From: Collinsella sp. AF23-2
GTDB taxonomy: Bacteria > Actinomycetota > Coriobacteriia > Coriobacteriales > Coriobacteriaceae
NCBI RefSeq assembly: GCF_003459245.1
Contig: NZ_QRVG01000023.1
Location: forward strand, 1 to 36,154
DNA: 36,154 nucleotides
Direction of reading: 5' to 3'
Shown here: positions 24,393 to 32,700 of the stretch, one piece after another
How positions within the stretch are numbered: position 1 is the first letter of the stretch
Layout: each line of letters starts with the position of its first letter
The notes under the pieces: generated by a model
What the model saw: only the letters and a program-made list of their open reading frames with translations
Databases searched by the model: none
What the model was told of the DNA's origin: nothing
Program-made: the position numbers and the translations under genes

Positions 24393-26585
24393 TTAGTTGT
24401 TCAGCATGCGGTCGAAGCTTCCCGAGTCGCCATCCCGATAGTCGGCGGTCATCAGGATCTCCTGCGGAATGCGCCCGCCCTCGCGTAGCACATTGCGGAA
24501 CTGCACGCGCGTGACCATGGGCAGATCCTTGATCGTCGCCGCCAAGTTCTGCGGCACGCCCTGGTTGGCAGCCGCGGGCTCGCACTCGCCGCCGGCCTTC
24601 ACGCGACGCTTATGCTCGGCGAGCATGGCGCGGTACATGCCGGCATGCAGACGAATCTCAACCACATTGGCATTGCGAGCCTGCTCGACGATGCGCGCGC
24701 CCTCGCGGTCGATATCGCCCACGTAGTAGACGTAGTTAAAGCGATAGCCGATCTCAGCCAGATAATCGTCCAGGGCATGCGAGACGCTCGCCTTGCATCC
24801 GCCGCCAAAAATCACGCCGCCCACCTTGATGCCAAAGAGCTTGGCGTGCTTGCGGCCACGCAGCAGCCTGACGATCTCGTCATAGGTGTCCAGGTTCTCG
24901 ACCATAATGAACGGCTTATCGGCGCCCAGCGTAAAGAAACCCGTAAAGTGCACGGGGCGGTTGGGGGCGACCTTGATCGCCTGCATGCTGATGCCCTTTT
25001 CGGTCATGCGCCTTATCAGGCGCTCACCGTGCTTGCCGTCAAAAGCCTTCTCGTCGTTAAAAATCTGGTAGGCACGCTGGCGGCGCGAGGCAACCGGCGT
25101 ATCGGCACCTCGGTTTTGCTCGATCCAAGCCTGGATGATTGCGATTTCCTCGGCAATCTTGCGGTTGGACATCTCGTTGTGCTGAGTGCGCTGCGGCGCC
25201 TTTTTGCCGTCCTTGCCCTCGACCTTAACAATTTGAGTCTGCTGCTCCTTGATCTTAGAGAGCGCCGTAGGCGTAGGGACAACTTTGAGCAGCTGCCTGC
25301 CCAAAACGCGGGCAAGGGCAAACGCCGATACCTCGCCGTGGACGGCCGACTCGGGCTGCTGGGTAGCACTATCAGCCGCGGCAGGCTCAGCCTGTGCATG
25401 AGGCTTACGCTTGGAATCTGCCCGGGTATTACGTTCCTGCTTGGGCGCAGACGAGCGCTTTTGCGGACGATCGGACTTGGCCTCCTTCGCCGGCTGGCGC
25501 TTGACCTGATCCACCGGAGTCTCGGCCTTCTCATCTCCGTTTTGTGTCGCTGTCTTCTCGGCCGCGGCCTCGGCATTTGAGCCACGACCGCCGCGGTGAC
25601 GACGACGGCGGGGCTTGCCTGAGGCGCTCTCCCCCGCCTGCTTATCAGCGGTCTGTTGAGCTTTGACCTCAGTGTCAGCCGCAGGCTGCGACTCGGAAGG
25701 TTGCTGCTCGCGAGCCGCCGACTCAACGGTTTTCTCGGTTTGTTCGGCCTTCTCGGCCTGAGCGGTCGAAGCCGGCTCGCCCTTCTCCTGACGCCTTACG
25801 GGATACGCGCGCCTCGCAAAACCACGCCCGGGACGGCATGAACCCGGAGCCTTCTTGGCAGACTCCTCAACATCGTCTGCAGCCTCGGAAGGCTCTTCAA
25901 CCTCATGCGCGACATCCTGCTGCGCAGCCTTAAAGTGGGCACCACGGCGACGCTGGGACTCCTGGGCCTCCACGGGCTTTTGCTCCTTCGCGGGCCTCTG
26001 CGACTCGGCAGCAACCTCGTTCTCAACAGCCTCGGCATCCGTCTCACCCTTTTGAGCAACGGCGCGACGGAAGCGCTCCTGCTGGGCGCGGCGCTGCGCA
26101 TCGCGCTTGCCACCTCCGCCAAAACCGCCGCGTCCTGCCTTGGCCGTAAAGGCGCGCACGACGTTCTCATCGAGCAACTCATCGGTATCGACATGCTCAC
26201 GCGGAGCAGCTTCTTCCACAGCAGGCACGTCAGCGGAATCCTCGACGACAAAATCTTCGACGGACTCGGCAGGCTGCTCCTGGGCATCGCGGATCTCGAC
26301 ATTGATGGTATAGAACGCCGGGCGCCCGTTAATGCCGCTGCCCTCGATCTTGGTAACGATCTTTGCCGCGATGAGCTCATCGCGCATCGCCTTGGTGTCA
26401 CATTCCTTATCGACGGAGCGGAAAATCTGTGCCAGCGCGCTCGACTTAATCTTGAGTGCCTTGCGGCAGAGCAGGTCGTAGGCAACCAGCTTTGCCCGCT
26501 CGGCAGAAAGCGATGTTTGGCTGCTCAGGCGCTCGGCCAATGCATCGACATTGTTTTGGTTATCGGAATATACCGTCTTGGCCAC
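24393..26585 (-). CDS. JetD/DUF2220-like Toprim protein with winged-helix N-terminus and disordered linker
   Basis: A protein of about 730 residues. Residues about 1-110 look like a small helical or winged-helix domain (LVAYDLLCRKALKIKSSALA, then a segment ending GRPAFYTINVE). Residues about 120-440 are low-complexity: Glu/Ala/Gln-rich with basic patches such as KPRRRRHRGGRG. The C-terminal 250 residues contain SRRQRAYQIFNDEKAF and then a Toprim core: acidic motif IMVENLDTYDE (Glu563), GGVIFGGGCKASVSHAL, and YYVGDIDREGARI (Asp624, Asp626). This matches the Toprim domain of JetD (DUF2220), the nuclease subunit of Wadjet plasmid-defence systems, as far as can be judged by eye. No JetA, JetB or JetC gene flanks it. 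The start is taken as GTG 26585 after AAAGGGG; ATG further upstream (about 26609) is possible. Confidence 0.65.
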   Translation of the reverse strand: MAKTVYSDNQNNVDALAERLSSQTSLSAERAKLVAYDLLCRKALKIKSSALAQIFRSVDKECDTKAMRDELIAAKIVTKIEGSGINGRPAFYTINVEIRDAQEQPAESVEDFVVEDSADVPAVEEAAPREHVDTDELLDENVVRAFTAKAGRGGFGGGGKRDAQRRAQQERFRRAVAQKGETDAEAVENEVAAESQRPAKEQKPVEAQESQRRRGAHFKAAQQDVAHEVEEPSEAADDVEESAKKAPGSCRPGRGFARRAYPVRRQEKGEPASTAQAEKAEQTEKTVESAAREQQPSESQPAADTEVKAQQTADKQAGESASGKPRRRRHRGGRGSNAEAAAEKTATQNGDEKAETPVDQVKRQPAKEAKSDRPQKRSSAPKQERNTRADSKRKPHAQAEPAAADSATQQPESAVHGEVSAFALARVLGRQLLKVVPTPTALSKIKEQQTQIVKVEGKDGKKAPQRTQHNEMSNRKIAEEIAIIQAWIEQNRGADTPVASRRQRAYQIFNDEKAFDGKHGERLIRRMTEKGISMQAIKVAPNRPVHFTGFFTLGADKPFIMVENLDTYDEIVRLLRGRKHAKLFGIKVGGVIFGGGCKASVSHALDDYLAEIGYRFNYVYYVGDIDREGARIVEQARNANVVEIRLHAGMYRAMLAEHKRRVKAGGECEPAAANQGVPQNLAATIKDLPMVTRVQFRNVLREGGRIPQEILMTADYRDGDSGSFDRMLNN

Positions 26586-26690
26586 GGGGCCCCTTTCATA
26601 TGCACACATATACGTCCTTATGGTACAACGCGCGAGCCTATCCACGCAAAACATCTGCGAGGACGCCCGTGCATCACCCGTTCTCGCAAG

Positions 26691-26729
26691 AAAAAAGACC
26701 GGGTCCGCGTCGTTGCGGACCCGGTCTTT
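26691..26729 (-). terminator. cstA terminator
   Basis: A perfect 15-bp stem (26694-26708 with 26715-26729, 6-nt loop) followed on the minus strand by TTTTTTCTT, 40 bp after the cstA stop. Confidence 0.92.
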
Positions 26730-26768
26730 CCGAGTCATATGGATGGGACGGTCAGTCCATCAAGCTGA

Positions 26769-28658
26769 CTAGGCCTTGACAGCCTCGGCGTCGGCAGGAG
26801 CCTCGGCGGCAGCGGCGCGGCCGTACTCGGCCTTGCCCATCTCGGACCACTCGGGCTCCTCGTCGGGCATGGAACCGGCCTCCTTGCCGAAGAACTCCTT
26901 GAGACAGTTGACGGCAACGATAAGGCCCAGGACCATCAGCAGGACGGCAAAGACGAGCTGCAGGCCCTTGGTGGCGGCGACGGAAACGGCAGCCGTGGTG
27001 GCAGTAGCCGGGATGGTGCCGAAGAAGCCAAACTGCTGAACGGCAGTCATGCAGCCCATGGCGCTCTGGACCAGCGAGGTGAAGGTGCAGCAGAGCAGGA
27101 AGGCGACGGGCACGTAGAGCATCCAACCCTTGCGGCCAGTGCACTTGCAGAACACGGCGAGGGTGATCATGGTCATACCGCCGAGCAGCTGGTTAGAAGC
27201 ACCGAAGAGCGGCCAGATGTTGGCATAGCCACCAAAGGCGAGGGCGAGGCCGGGAAGCAGGGTAACGACCGTGGCGAACCAGGGGTTGCCGAGGACCTTC
27301 ATGTAGCCGGCCTTGGACTCGATGGCCAGAGCGTCGTTAGTCTGGGCAAAGAACTCGGAGAACGAGGTACGGGCGATGCGGGCGACAGCGTCGAGCGAGG
27401 TCAGGGCCAGAGCGGAGACGTTCATGGTCATAAAGACGGTAGCGAGCGTGCCGTCAACGCCGAAGGCCTGCATACCGCGGGAGATGCCAGCAGCGAAGAT
27501 CTGGAACGGGGTGGAAGCGACACCGGCGTTGAGGGCGCCGGTACCGGCGGTGTTCATGTCGGAGAACATGATGCCGGCGACGATGATGGCGAGGATGCCA
27601 ACGAAGGACTCGACGACCATGGCGCCGTAGCCAACCTTGACGGCGTCCTGCTCCTTCTCGACCTGCTTAGAGGAGGTACCGGAAGAAACGAGGCTGTGGA
27701 AACCGGAGAGAGCGCCGCAGGCAACGGAGACAAACAGGACCGGGAACATCATGCCGGAGGCACCAGAGAAGCCGGTGAAGACCGGAGCGGTCATCGTAGC
27801 CTGGCCGTTAACACCCAGGACAACGATACCGAGGACAGCGCAGGCGATCATGACGATCATCATGATGGAAGTGAGGTAGTCACGCGGGGTCTTGAGCATC
27901 TGGATGGGCATAGCGCCAGCGAAGACCAGGTAGACCATGACGACGGCGAACCACTGGAACTTGTCCAGGTAGACCGGGAACTGCATACCGACGGCGAACA
28001 TGAGGACCATGAGCACCACGCCGGTGACGAACTCGGCAGCGCCGGTGAGGTTGAACTTCTTCTGGGCCCAACCAAAGGCGATAGCGACGAAGGTGAACAG
28101 GATGGAGATGGTACCAGCGCAGCCGGCGGCATAGGACTTGGTGAAGTCGATGGCACCGGTAGCAGCACCAGAAGCGTCAACGGCCGGGGTGAACATGAAC
28201 GTCTTGCAGACCATGTCGGTGAAAGCGGCGATGACGATGATGCAGAACAGCCAGCAGAACAGCAGGAACAGGCGACGGCCGGTCTTGCCGATGTACTTCT
28301 CGATGAGCTGAGCGAGCGACTTGCCGTTGTTCTTCATCGAAGCGTACAGGGCGCCAAAGTCGTGGACGGCGCCAAAGAAAATGCCGCCGACGAGGACCCA
28401 GAGCACGACGGGAAGCCAGCCGAAGGCCATGGCGACGATCGTACCCGTGACAGGGCCGGCACCGCAGATCGAGCTGAACTGGTGCGAGAACGCGGTGAAG
28501 GCGGAGACGGGCGAGAAGCTGTTGCCGTCCTTCATGCGCTTGGCCGGCGTGAGGGCCTCTTTGTCAACGCCCCACTTGTTGGCCAGCCATCGGCCATAGC
28601 CCAGATAGCCGCAGGCGAGCACCGCCGCGGCCACAACCATGAGCAAAACTCCGTTCAT
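26769..28658 (-). CDS. cstA: CstA-family carbon starvation transporter
   Basis: A 629-residue polytopic membrane protein with about 16 hydrophobic segments. Family hallmarks: GYGRWLANKWGV near the start, FSHQFSSICGAGPVTGTIVA, GGIFFGAVHDFGALYAS and FHSLVSSGTSSKQV. CstA proteins import pyruvate or small peptides when carbon is short. The C-terminal tail is acidic and alanine-rich. ATG 28658 follows GAGGAGGAAATGTA. The gene stands alone, with its own promoter about 240 bp upstream and a leader containing an intrinsic terminator, so attenuation control is likely. Which substrate applies here is not visible. Confidence 0.93.
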   Translation of the reverse strand: MNGVLLMVVAAAVLACGYLGYGRWLANKWGVDKEALTPAKRMKDGNSFSPVSAFTAFSHQFSSICGAGPVTGTIVAMAFGWLPVVLWVLVGGIFFGAVHDFGALYASMKNNGKSLAQLIEKYIGKTGRRLFLLFCWLFCIIVIAAFTDMVCKTFMFTPAVDASGAATGAIDFTKSYAAGCAGTISILFTFVAIAFGWAQKKFNLTGAAEFVTGVVLMVLMFAVGMQFPVYLDKFQWFAVVMVYLVFAGAMPIQMLKTPRDYLTSIMMIVMIACAVLGIVVLGVNGQATMTAPVFTGFSGASGMMFPVLFVSVACGALSGFHSLVSSGTSSKQVEKEQDAVKVGYGAMVVESFVGILAIIVAGIMFSDMNTAGTGALNAGVASTPFQIFAAGISRGMQAFGVDGTLATVFMTMNVSALALTSLDAVARIARTSFSEFFAQTNDALAIESKAGYMKVLGNPWFATVVTLLPGLALAFGGYANIWPLFGASNQLLGGMTMITLAVFCKCTGRKGWMLYVPVAFLLCCTFTSLVQSAMGCMTAVQQFGFFGTIPATATTAAVSVAATKGLQLVFAVLLMVLGLIVAVNCLKEFFGKEAGSMPDEEPEWSEMGKAEYGRAAAAEAPADAEAVKA

Positions 28659-28692
28659 TACATTTCCTCCTCTAAAAAGAACTTCCCAGACA

Positions 28693-28732
28693 TAAAAAAT
28701 GAGGGCCGTCGGTTGCGCTCGACGGCCCTCAT
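28693..28732 (-). terminator. Leader terminator upstream of cstA
   Basis: A perfect 13-bp stem (28720-28732 with 28699-28711, 8-nt loop) followed by T6 on the minus strand, ending about 35 bp before the cstA start codon. An efficient terminator inside the 5' leader must be relieved for cstA to be expressed. Confidence 0.85.
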
Positions 28733-28742
28733 CTTCATCAGC

Positions 28743-28780
28743 CGCCCGTTATCGTACGGGCTAGCTGTATGTGCTAACCC
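28743..28780 (-). promoter_or_regulatory. Competing hairpins in the cstA leader
   Basis: An 8-bp stem with one G-U pair (28773-28780 with 28758-28765) and a 6-bp stem (28756-28761 with 28744-28749) share bases 28758-28761, so only one can form. They lie directly after the possible leader peptide and before the terminator, as expected for an attenuator. Confidence 0.5.
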
Positions 28781-28783
28781 GCA

Positions 28784-28852
28784 TCAGATAATTACTACGC
28801 TGATATTGTTTAGCTGATGCGTGAACATGTCTAAGAAATCCTCTTCAATCAT
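28784..28852 (-). CDS. Possible 22-residue leader peptide of cstA
   Basis: ATG 28852 opens a short frame reading MIEEDFLDMFTHQLNN and ending in a hydrophobic tail (SVVII), with a stop at 28784 just before the competing hairpins. There is no strong ribosome binding site and no run of a single amino acid, so evidence for translation is thin. The position alone suggests a ribosome-sensing role. Confidence 0.3.
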   Translation of the reverse strand: MIEEDFLDMFTHQLNNISVVII

Positions 28853-28899
28853 GATGCGAACTATCCGTGCGTGTTCACATCCCCCAGTGGTTGAAAAGG

Positions 28900-28928
28900 A
28901 GTATGAAACTTTAGTTACCTAAAGTCAA
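28900..28928 (-). promoter_or_regulatory. cstA promoter with operator-like dyad
   Basis: TTGACT (28923-28928) and CATACT (28900-28905) are 17 bp apart on the minus strand. A perfect dyad ACTTTAG-N4-CTAAAGT (28908-28925) fills the spacer and overlaps the -35 box, a likely regulator site. Confidence 0.6.
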
Positions 28929-29088
28929 CGCAAATTTGTAATGAATTTTCAACTTTTTTGGATTTCTCGGTATAAAACGCCACTGACCTCGGACTTTACC
29001 CCACGACAGTTTTTGCATGAGAGATGCCACTGAGAGCCGCGGGAGCCGGGCGGCGCATATGAACTTTATCGCGAGTTCCGCACGCAAA

Positions 29089-29111
29089 GAAGGCCACTTA
29101 ATGTGGCCTTC
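29089..29111 (-). terminator. Terminator after the tsaB-rimI-tsaD operon
   Basis: A 9-bp perfect stem (GAAGGCCAC, 29089-29097, with 29103-29111) and a short TTCTTT tail, 71 bp after the stop codon. Confidence 0.7.
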
Positions 29112-29181
29112 GTCTTGCGCAGGACTGTAGAGCAGGAAACCTTATATCCGGCCCCTCCGGTCGGGGACCGCACAAGCACGA

Positions 29182-31566
29182 CTACAGCGTCATGTTCGGG
29201 TCGGCGTCGACGTCGAACGGAGAGATTTCACCTCGGTCGAATTTACGGCGGGCGACCTCTGCGATCATGGCAGCGTTATCGGTGCACGCCGAAAGCGGTG
29301 GCACCGTCACGCGAATACCCTGACGTCCGAGCTTCTTAATCATCATCTCGCGCAGATGCGGGTTAGCCGAGACGCCGCCGCCGATGCAATACTCCTTGCA
29401 TCCGGTAGCATGCAGCGCGTTCTTGGCCTTCTTGTACTGCACGTCAAAGACCGCCGCCTCGAACGAAGCCGCCAGGTCGGGCAGGTGAATCGTTCGGCCG
29501 GCCTTGGTCTCCTGCTCGATGTAGAGTGTCACAGCGGTTTTAAGGCCCGAAAGCGAGAAACGATAGTCTCCCCTGCTGTTAAGCGCACGGGGGAAATCGA
29601 TCGCGCGGGGATTGCCCGTCTCGGCCAGCTTGGAGATGATGGGGCCACCGGGATAGCCCAGACCCAGCGCCTTGGCCACCTTGTCGAAGGCCTCGCCCAC
29701 GGCATCGTCGAGCGTCTCACCGAGCACCTCGTAGTCGCCCCACGCTTTCACATGCACGAGCATGGTGTGCCCGCCCGAGACAAGCGTGAAGATAAACGGC
29801 GGCTTGAGGTCGGGTTGCGCCAGCAGGTTGGCAAACAGATGGCCCTCAAGGTGATTGACGCACACAAGCGGTTTGCCGGCAGCATACGCAAAGCCCTTGG
29901 CGAAGGCGACGCCAACCACGAGCGCGCCCACCAGGCCCGGACCCTGCGTCACACCCACGGCGGCAAGCTCACTTGGCGCAATCGCCCCGTCCTCAAGGCC
30001 AAGCGACGCCGCGGCATCTTCAAGCGCCGCATCTACGACACTCACAATCACCTCAACATGCTTGCGCGAGGCGATCTCGGGCACCACGCCGCCAAAGCGG
30101 GCATGAAAATCAATCTGCGTCGACACCTGGTTGGCCAGCATATTGCCGTCCGCATCGATAATCGCCACCGCCGTCTCGTCGCAGGAGCTCTCGATAGCGA
30201 GTACAAGACGACGACGCTCAATCTCGACACGCTCCTCGGCAGAGCGCCTGGGCGCAGGCAGGGGCCATACGCGCTGCTCGGCTGCCGTCGGCTCGGGCGA
30301 GGCGTTATCGACCGGAAGCACGAGGGGCAACGGCGCCGTCATGACGATGGCGTCCTTGCCGGCACCGTAGTAGCCACGACGACGACCCGCCTCGGTAAAG
30401 CCCAGGGCGGCATAGAGTGCAACCGCGCCCTCATTGCCGTCCTCGACCTCGAGCGAGGCCGTCGTACAACCGAGCATCTGGGCGTCATAGCTCACGTGCG
30501 ACAGCAGCTTGCGTGCAATGCCCTCGCGACGATGCGCCGAATCAACGGCAACGTCCATGATCTGCACGTCACCATCGACAACCATACCGCCGGCAAGGCC
30601 CAGGAGCTGGCCGTCATCGTGAGCAACCCACCAGCTGCGCGGAGCGGCAACGTCCTGACCCAGCTCGGACAGGAACATGCTCGGGGTCCACGCCTCGTGC
30701 CCGGCGCCTTCAAAGCAGGCTGCCTCCAGCGCGCTCGCACCCTCGGCATCAGCTGCACCCATGGGGCGGAACTGCAGATGGCGACCGGCAAGCTCATCGG
30801 CCACGCCCGTAATTTCACTCTGCGCACTCTCGGCAAGACCAAGACGCTTGCGCTCGTTTTCCTCGGCATCCGAAAGGCGCGTGTAAATCGGCAGGACGCG
30901 GGCCGGATCGCCGTCACCCGCAGCGTGCGCGAGCAGCAAGCCCTCGCCCGAAGGCCACCACAGGTCGCGCTCCACGCAGCGGGCGGCCTCGTCCTCACCC
31001 AGCAGCTTGCCATAGCGCACGAGACCGTCACCGGTCAGCTGAACCTGGCCCCAGTCCGCTGCTTGGCGCCACTCATCGAGCGCCACGGCGGCCTTGACCA
31101 CGTGTTCGCGCTCAAATTGACGCTCGGGACCCTCATCGACCAGCATATACAGCGCCGGATATACCTCACCGCGCATAGCATCGGCCAAGATACCAAGCTT
31201 GCCGCGCACGCCAGCCTTCCACGCCGTCCAAGCGCAAGCGTCGAGCGTCGACACGCCCAGCAGCGGAACATTGGCACCACGCGCGAGGCCCTTGGCAGTG
31301 GAGATGCCGATGCGCACACCCGTAAAGGACCCCGGGCCGCGGCCGACCACATAGCAACCAACATCGCTGCGATCCAGACCGGCTTGAGCCAGCACGCCAT
31401 CAACGGTATTCACGAGCTCAACGTTGGCGTGACGGCGACACATGTGGTCGCCACTCACGAGCTTCGTCTCACCCGTCTGCCCATCAATCCAGCTTGCCGC
31501 GCAGGCAAGCATGTCAGTCGAGGTATCGAGCGCCACCACCAGCGCGTTGTCGTTATGCAAGCTCAT
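29182..31566 (-). CDS. tsaD: TsaB-RimI-TsaD triple fusion (tRNA t6A synthesis and N-acetyltransferase)
   Basis: A 794-residue protein with three enzymes end to end. Residues 1 to about 230 are TsaB (VVALDTSTDMLACAA, GRGPGSFTGVRIGISTAKGL). About 258-420 is a GNAT acetyltransferase of the RimI type (DVAVDSAHRREGIARKLL, LEVEDGNEGAVALYAALGF). About 450-794 is TsaD (LVLAIESSCDETAVAI, metal-binding NHLEGH, LVSGGHTMLV). TsaB and TsaD, with TsaE, transfer threonylcarbamoyl to A37 of ANN-decoding tRNAs; RimI acetylates ribosomal protein S18. The genes are often neighbours, and here they are joined. ATG 31566 lies inside the end of tsaE (14-nt overlap); a TTG further upstream is less likely. Confidence 0.93.
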   Translation of the reverse strand: MSLHNDNALVVALDTSTDMLACAASWIDGQTGETKLVSGDHMCRRHANVELVNTVDGVLAQAGLDRSDVGCYVVGRGPGSFTGVRIGISTAKGLARGANVPLLGVSTLDACAWTAWKAGVRGKLGILADAMRGEVYPALYMLVDEGPERQFEREHVVKAAVALDEWRQAADWGQVQLTGDGLVRYGKLLGEDEAARCVERDLWWPSGEGLLLAHAAGDGDPARVLPIYTRLSDAEENERKRLGLAESAQSEITGVADELAGRHLQFRPMGAADAEGASALEAACFEGAGHEAWTPSMFLSELGQDVAAPRSWWVAHDDGQLLGLAGGMVVDGDVQIMDVAVDSAHRREGIARKLLSHVSYDAQMLGCTTASLEVEDGNEGAVALYAALGFTEAGRRRGYYGAGKDAIVMTAPLPLVLPVDNASPEPTAAEQRVWPLPAPRRSAEERVEIERRRLVLAIESSCDETAVAIIDADGNMLANQVSTQIDFHARFGGVVPEIASRKHVEVIVSVVDAALEDAAASLGLEDGAIAPSELAAVGVTQGPGLVGALVVGVAFAKGFAYAAGKPLVCVNHLEGHLFANLLAQPDLKPPFIFTLVSGGHTMLVHVKAWGDYEVLGETLDDAVGEAFDKVAKALGLGYPGGPIISKLAETGNPRAIDFPRALNSRGDYRFSLSGLKTAVTLYIEQETKAGRTIHLPDLAASFEAAVFDVQYKKAKNALHATGCKEYCIGGGVSANPHLREMMIKKLGRQGIRVTVPPLSACTDNAAMIAEVARRKFDRGEISPFDVDADPNMTL

Positions 31567-32059
31567 CTTGTACAGCCTTATCAATCAAATGGGAAAGCTC
31601 CATTGCGCGGTCACCGTGCGCCTCAAGCGTTATCGTTCGCACGTCGCTGTCGCCCTCATCACGCCTGAGCGTCACCGAAAGATACTCATCCGTCAGCTCG
31701 TCCTGGAATTGTTCGCCCCATTCCAGCAGGCAAGCACCCTCATAGCCCAGCACATCGAAAATGCCCGTATCCTCGAGCTCGTAGGCATGCTCCAGGCGGT
31801 ATAGATCAAAGTGAAACAGCGGAATACGACCTTGATCGTGAACGGCCATGAGGGCGAACGTAGGGCTCGTAACCATATGCCCATCGCCCAGCCCGCGCGA
31901 GACGCCCTTGGTAAAGTGAGTTTTGCCCACTCCCAGGCCACCGGTCAGGATGAGCACATCGCCGTCCTCAAGGCACGGTGCAATTAGCTCGCCAAAGTAC
32001 TCCGTATCGGCAGCGCAAGTCGTTTTGTAAGTACCTACCCCCAGGCGCTCCAGGGACAT
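31553..32059 (-). CDS. tsaE: tRNA threonylcarbamoyladenosine biosynthesis ATPase
   Basis: A 168-residue P-loop ATPase that drives turnover of the TsaB-TsaD complex in t6A synthesis. Walker A is GGLGVGKTHFTKG; SPTFALMAVH and FHFDLYRLE follow, and LLEWGEQF is the usual TsaE tryptophan motif. It overlaps the downstream fusion gene by 14 nt, which couples all subunits. It follows udg by 12 bp in one long operon. ATG 32059 follows AAGGAGCATATAT. Confidence 0.95.
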   Translation of the reverse strand: MSLERLGVGTYKTTCAADTEYFGELIAPCLEDGDVLILTGGLGVGKTHFTKGVSRGLGDGHMVTSPTFALMAVHDQGRIPLFHFDLYRLEHAYELEDTGIFDVLGYEGACLLEWGEQFQDELTDEYLSVTLRRDEGDSDVRTITLEAHGDRAMELSHLIDKAVQDELA

Positions 32060-32071
32060 ATATGCTCCTTA

Positions 32072-32692
32072 TTATTCCGAGGCGTCCTCTGGCGCGGGAT
32101 GTCGCTCCAGATAGTCGCCCAGCATCTTAAAGTCTTCCTCCAGCAGCTCCTGCCACGCCGGATTGCGCAGCGCTGCTGCCGGATGGAACGTGGGCATTAC
32201 CACAAAATGCCCCATCTGGTGGAACCTGCCGCGCAGCTTAGTAATGCCAATCTCGGTCTTTAGCACAAAGTGCGTCGCGGGGTTGCCGAGCGTCACAATA
32301 ATATCGGGCCAGATGCTTCGAATCTGCTCACGCAAAAATGGCGAGCAAGCCAGCACTTCCTCGGGACGCGGATTGCGGTTTCCCGGCGGGCGGCACTTAA
32401 GCACGTTGGCAATGTAGACGTCTTCGCGTTTGAGCCCCGCCAGCGACAAAATGCCGTTGAGGTCCTCGCCTGCCGCCCCCACAAAGGGCTCGCCCTGCAA
32501 ATCCTCATTGCGGCCCGGCGCCTCGCCAATAAACATCACGCGAGCGTGGGGGTTTCCCACGCCAAACACGATGTTATGGCGCGACTGGTAAAGCTGGCAA
32601 AGGTGACAATCGCCCAGAACGGCCTCGATCTCCTCGAGTGCGACCTCACGCGGCGCCTGATGGCTATGGCCGGGGATGTGCATGACGCCCAT
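32072..32692 (-). CDS. Uracil-DNA glycosylase, family 4 (Fe-S type)
   Basis: A 206-residue enzyme that removes uracil from DNA. Motif A is GEAPGRNEDLQGEPFVGAAG and the C-terminal motif is HPAAALRNP (His170). Four cysteines at 29, 32, 100 and 116 are spaced to bind the family's 4Fe-4S cluster. The frame extends 16 codons upstream, but ATG 32692 has TAGGAG at 5-nt spacing and lies 8 bp after the alr stop, so it is chosen. The membership is clear; its place in an operon with alr and tsaE is common in actinobacteria. Confidence 0.92.
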   Translation of the reverse strand: MGVMHIPGHSHQAPREVALEEIEAVLGDCHLCQLYQSRHNIVFGVGNPHARVMFIGEAPGRNEDLQGEPFVGAAGEDLNGILSLAGLKREDVYIANVLKCRPPGNRNPRPEEVLACSPFLREQIRSIWPDIIVTLGNPATHFVLKTEIGITKLRGRFHQMGHFVVMPTFHPAAALRNPAWQELLEEDFKMLGDYLERHPAPEDASE

Positions 32693-32700
32693 AGCGACTC

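Noticed and set aside
24393..26585. Complete Wadjet (JetABCD) defence system
   Set aside because: Only a JetD-like protein is present; neighbours are cstA and a tRNA/repeat patch, with no SMC-like or MukE/F-like genes.
28693..28900. T-box riboswitch upstream of cstA
   Set aside because: No AGGGTGGNACCGCG-type T-box sequence; the leader has only a generic terminator and competing stems.
29356..31668. 770-residue open frame opposite the tsaB-rimI-tsaD fusion
   Set aside because: Its length comes from GC-biased codons on the coding strand; no recognisable domain.
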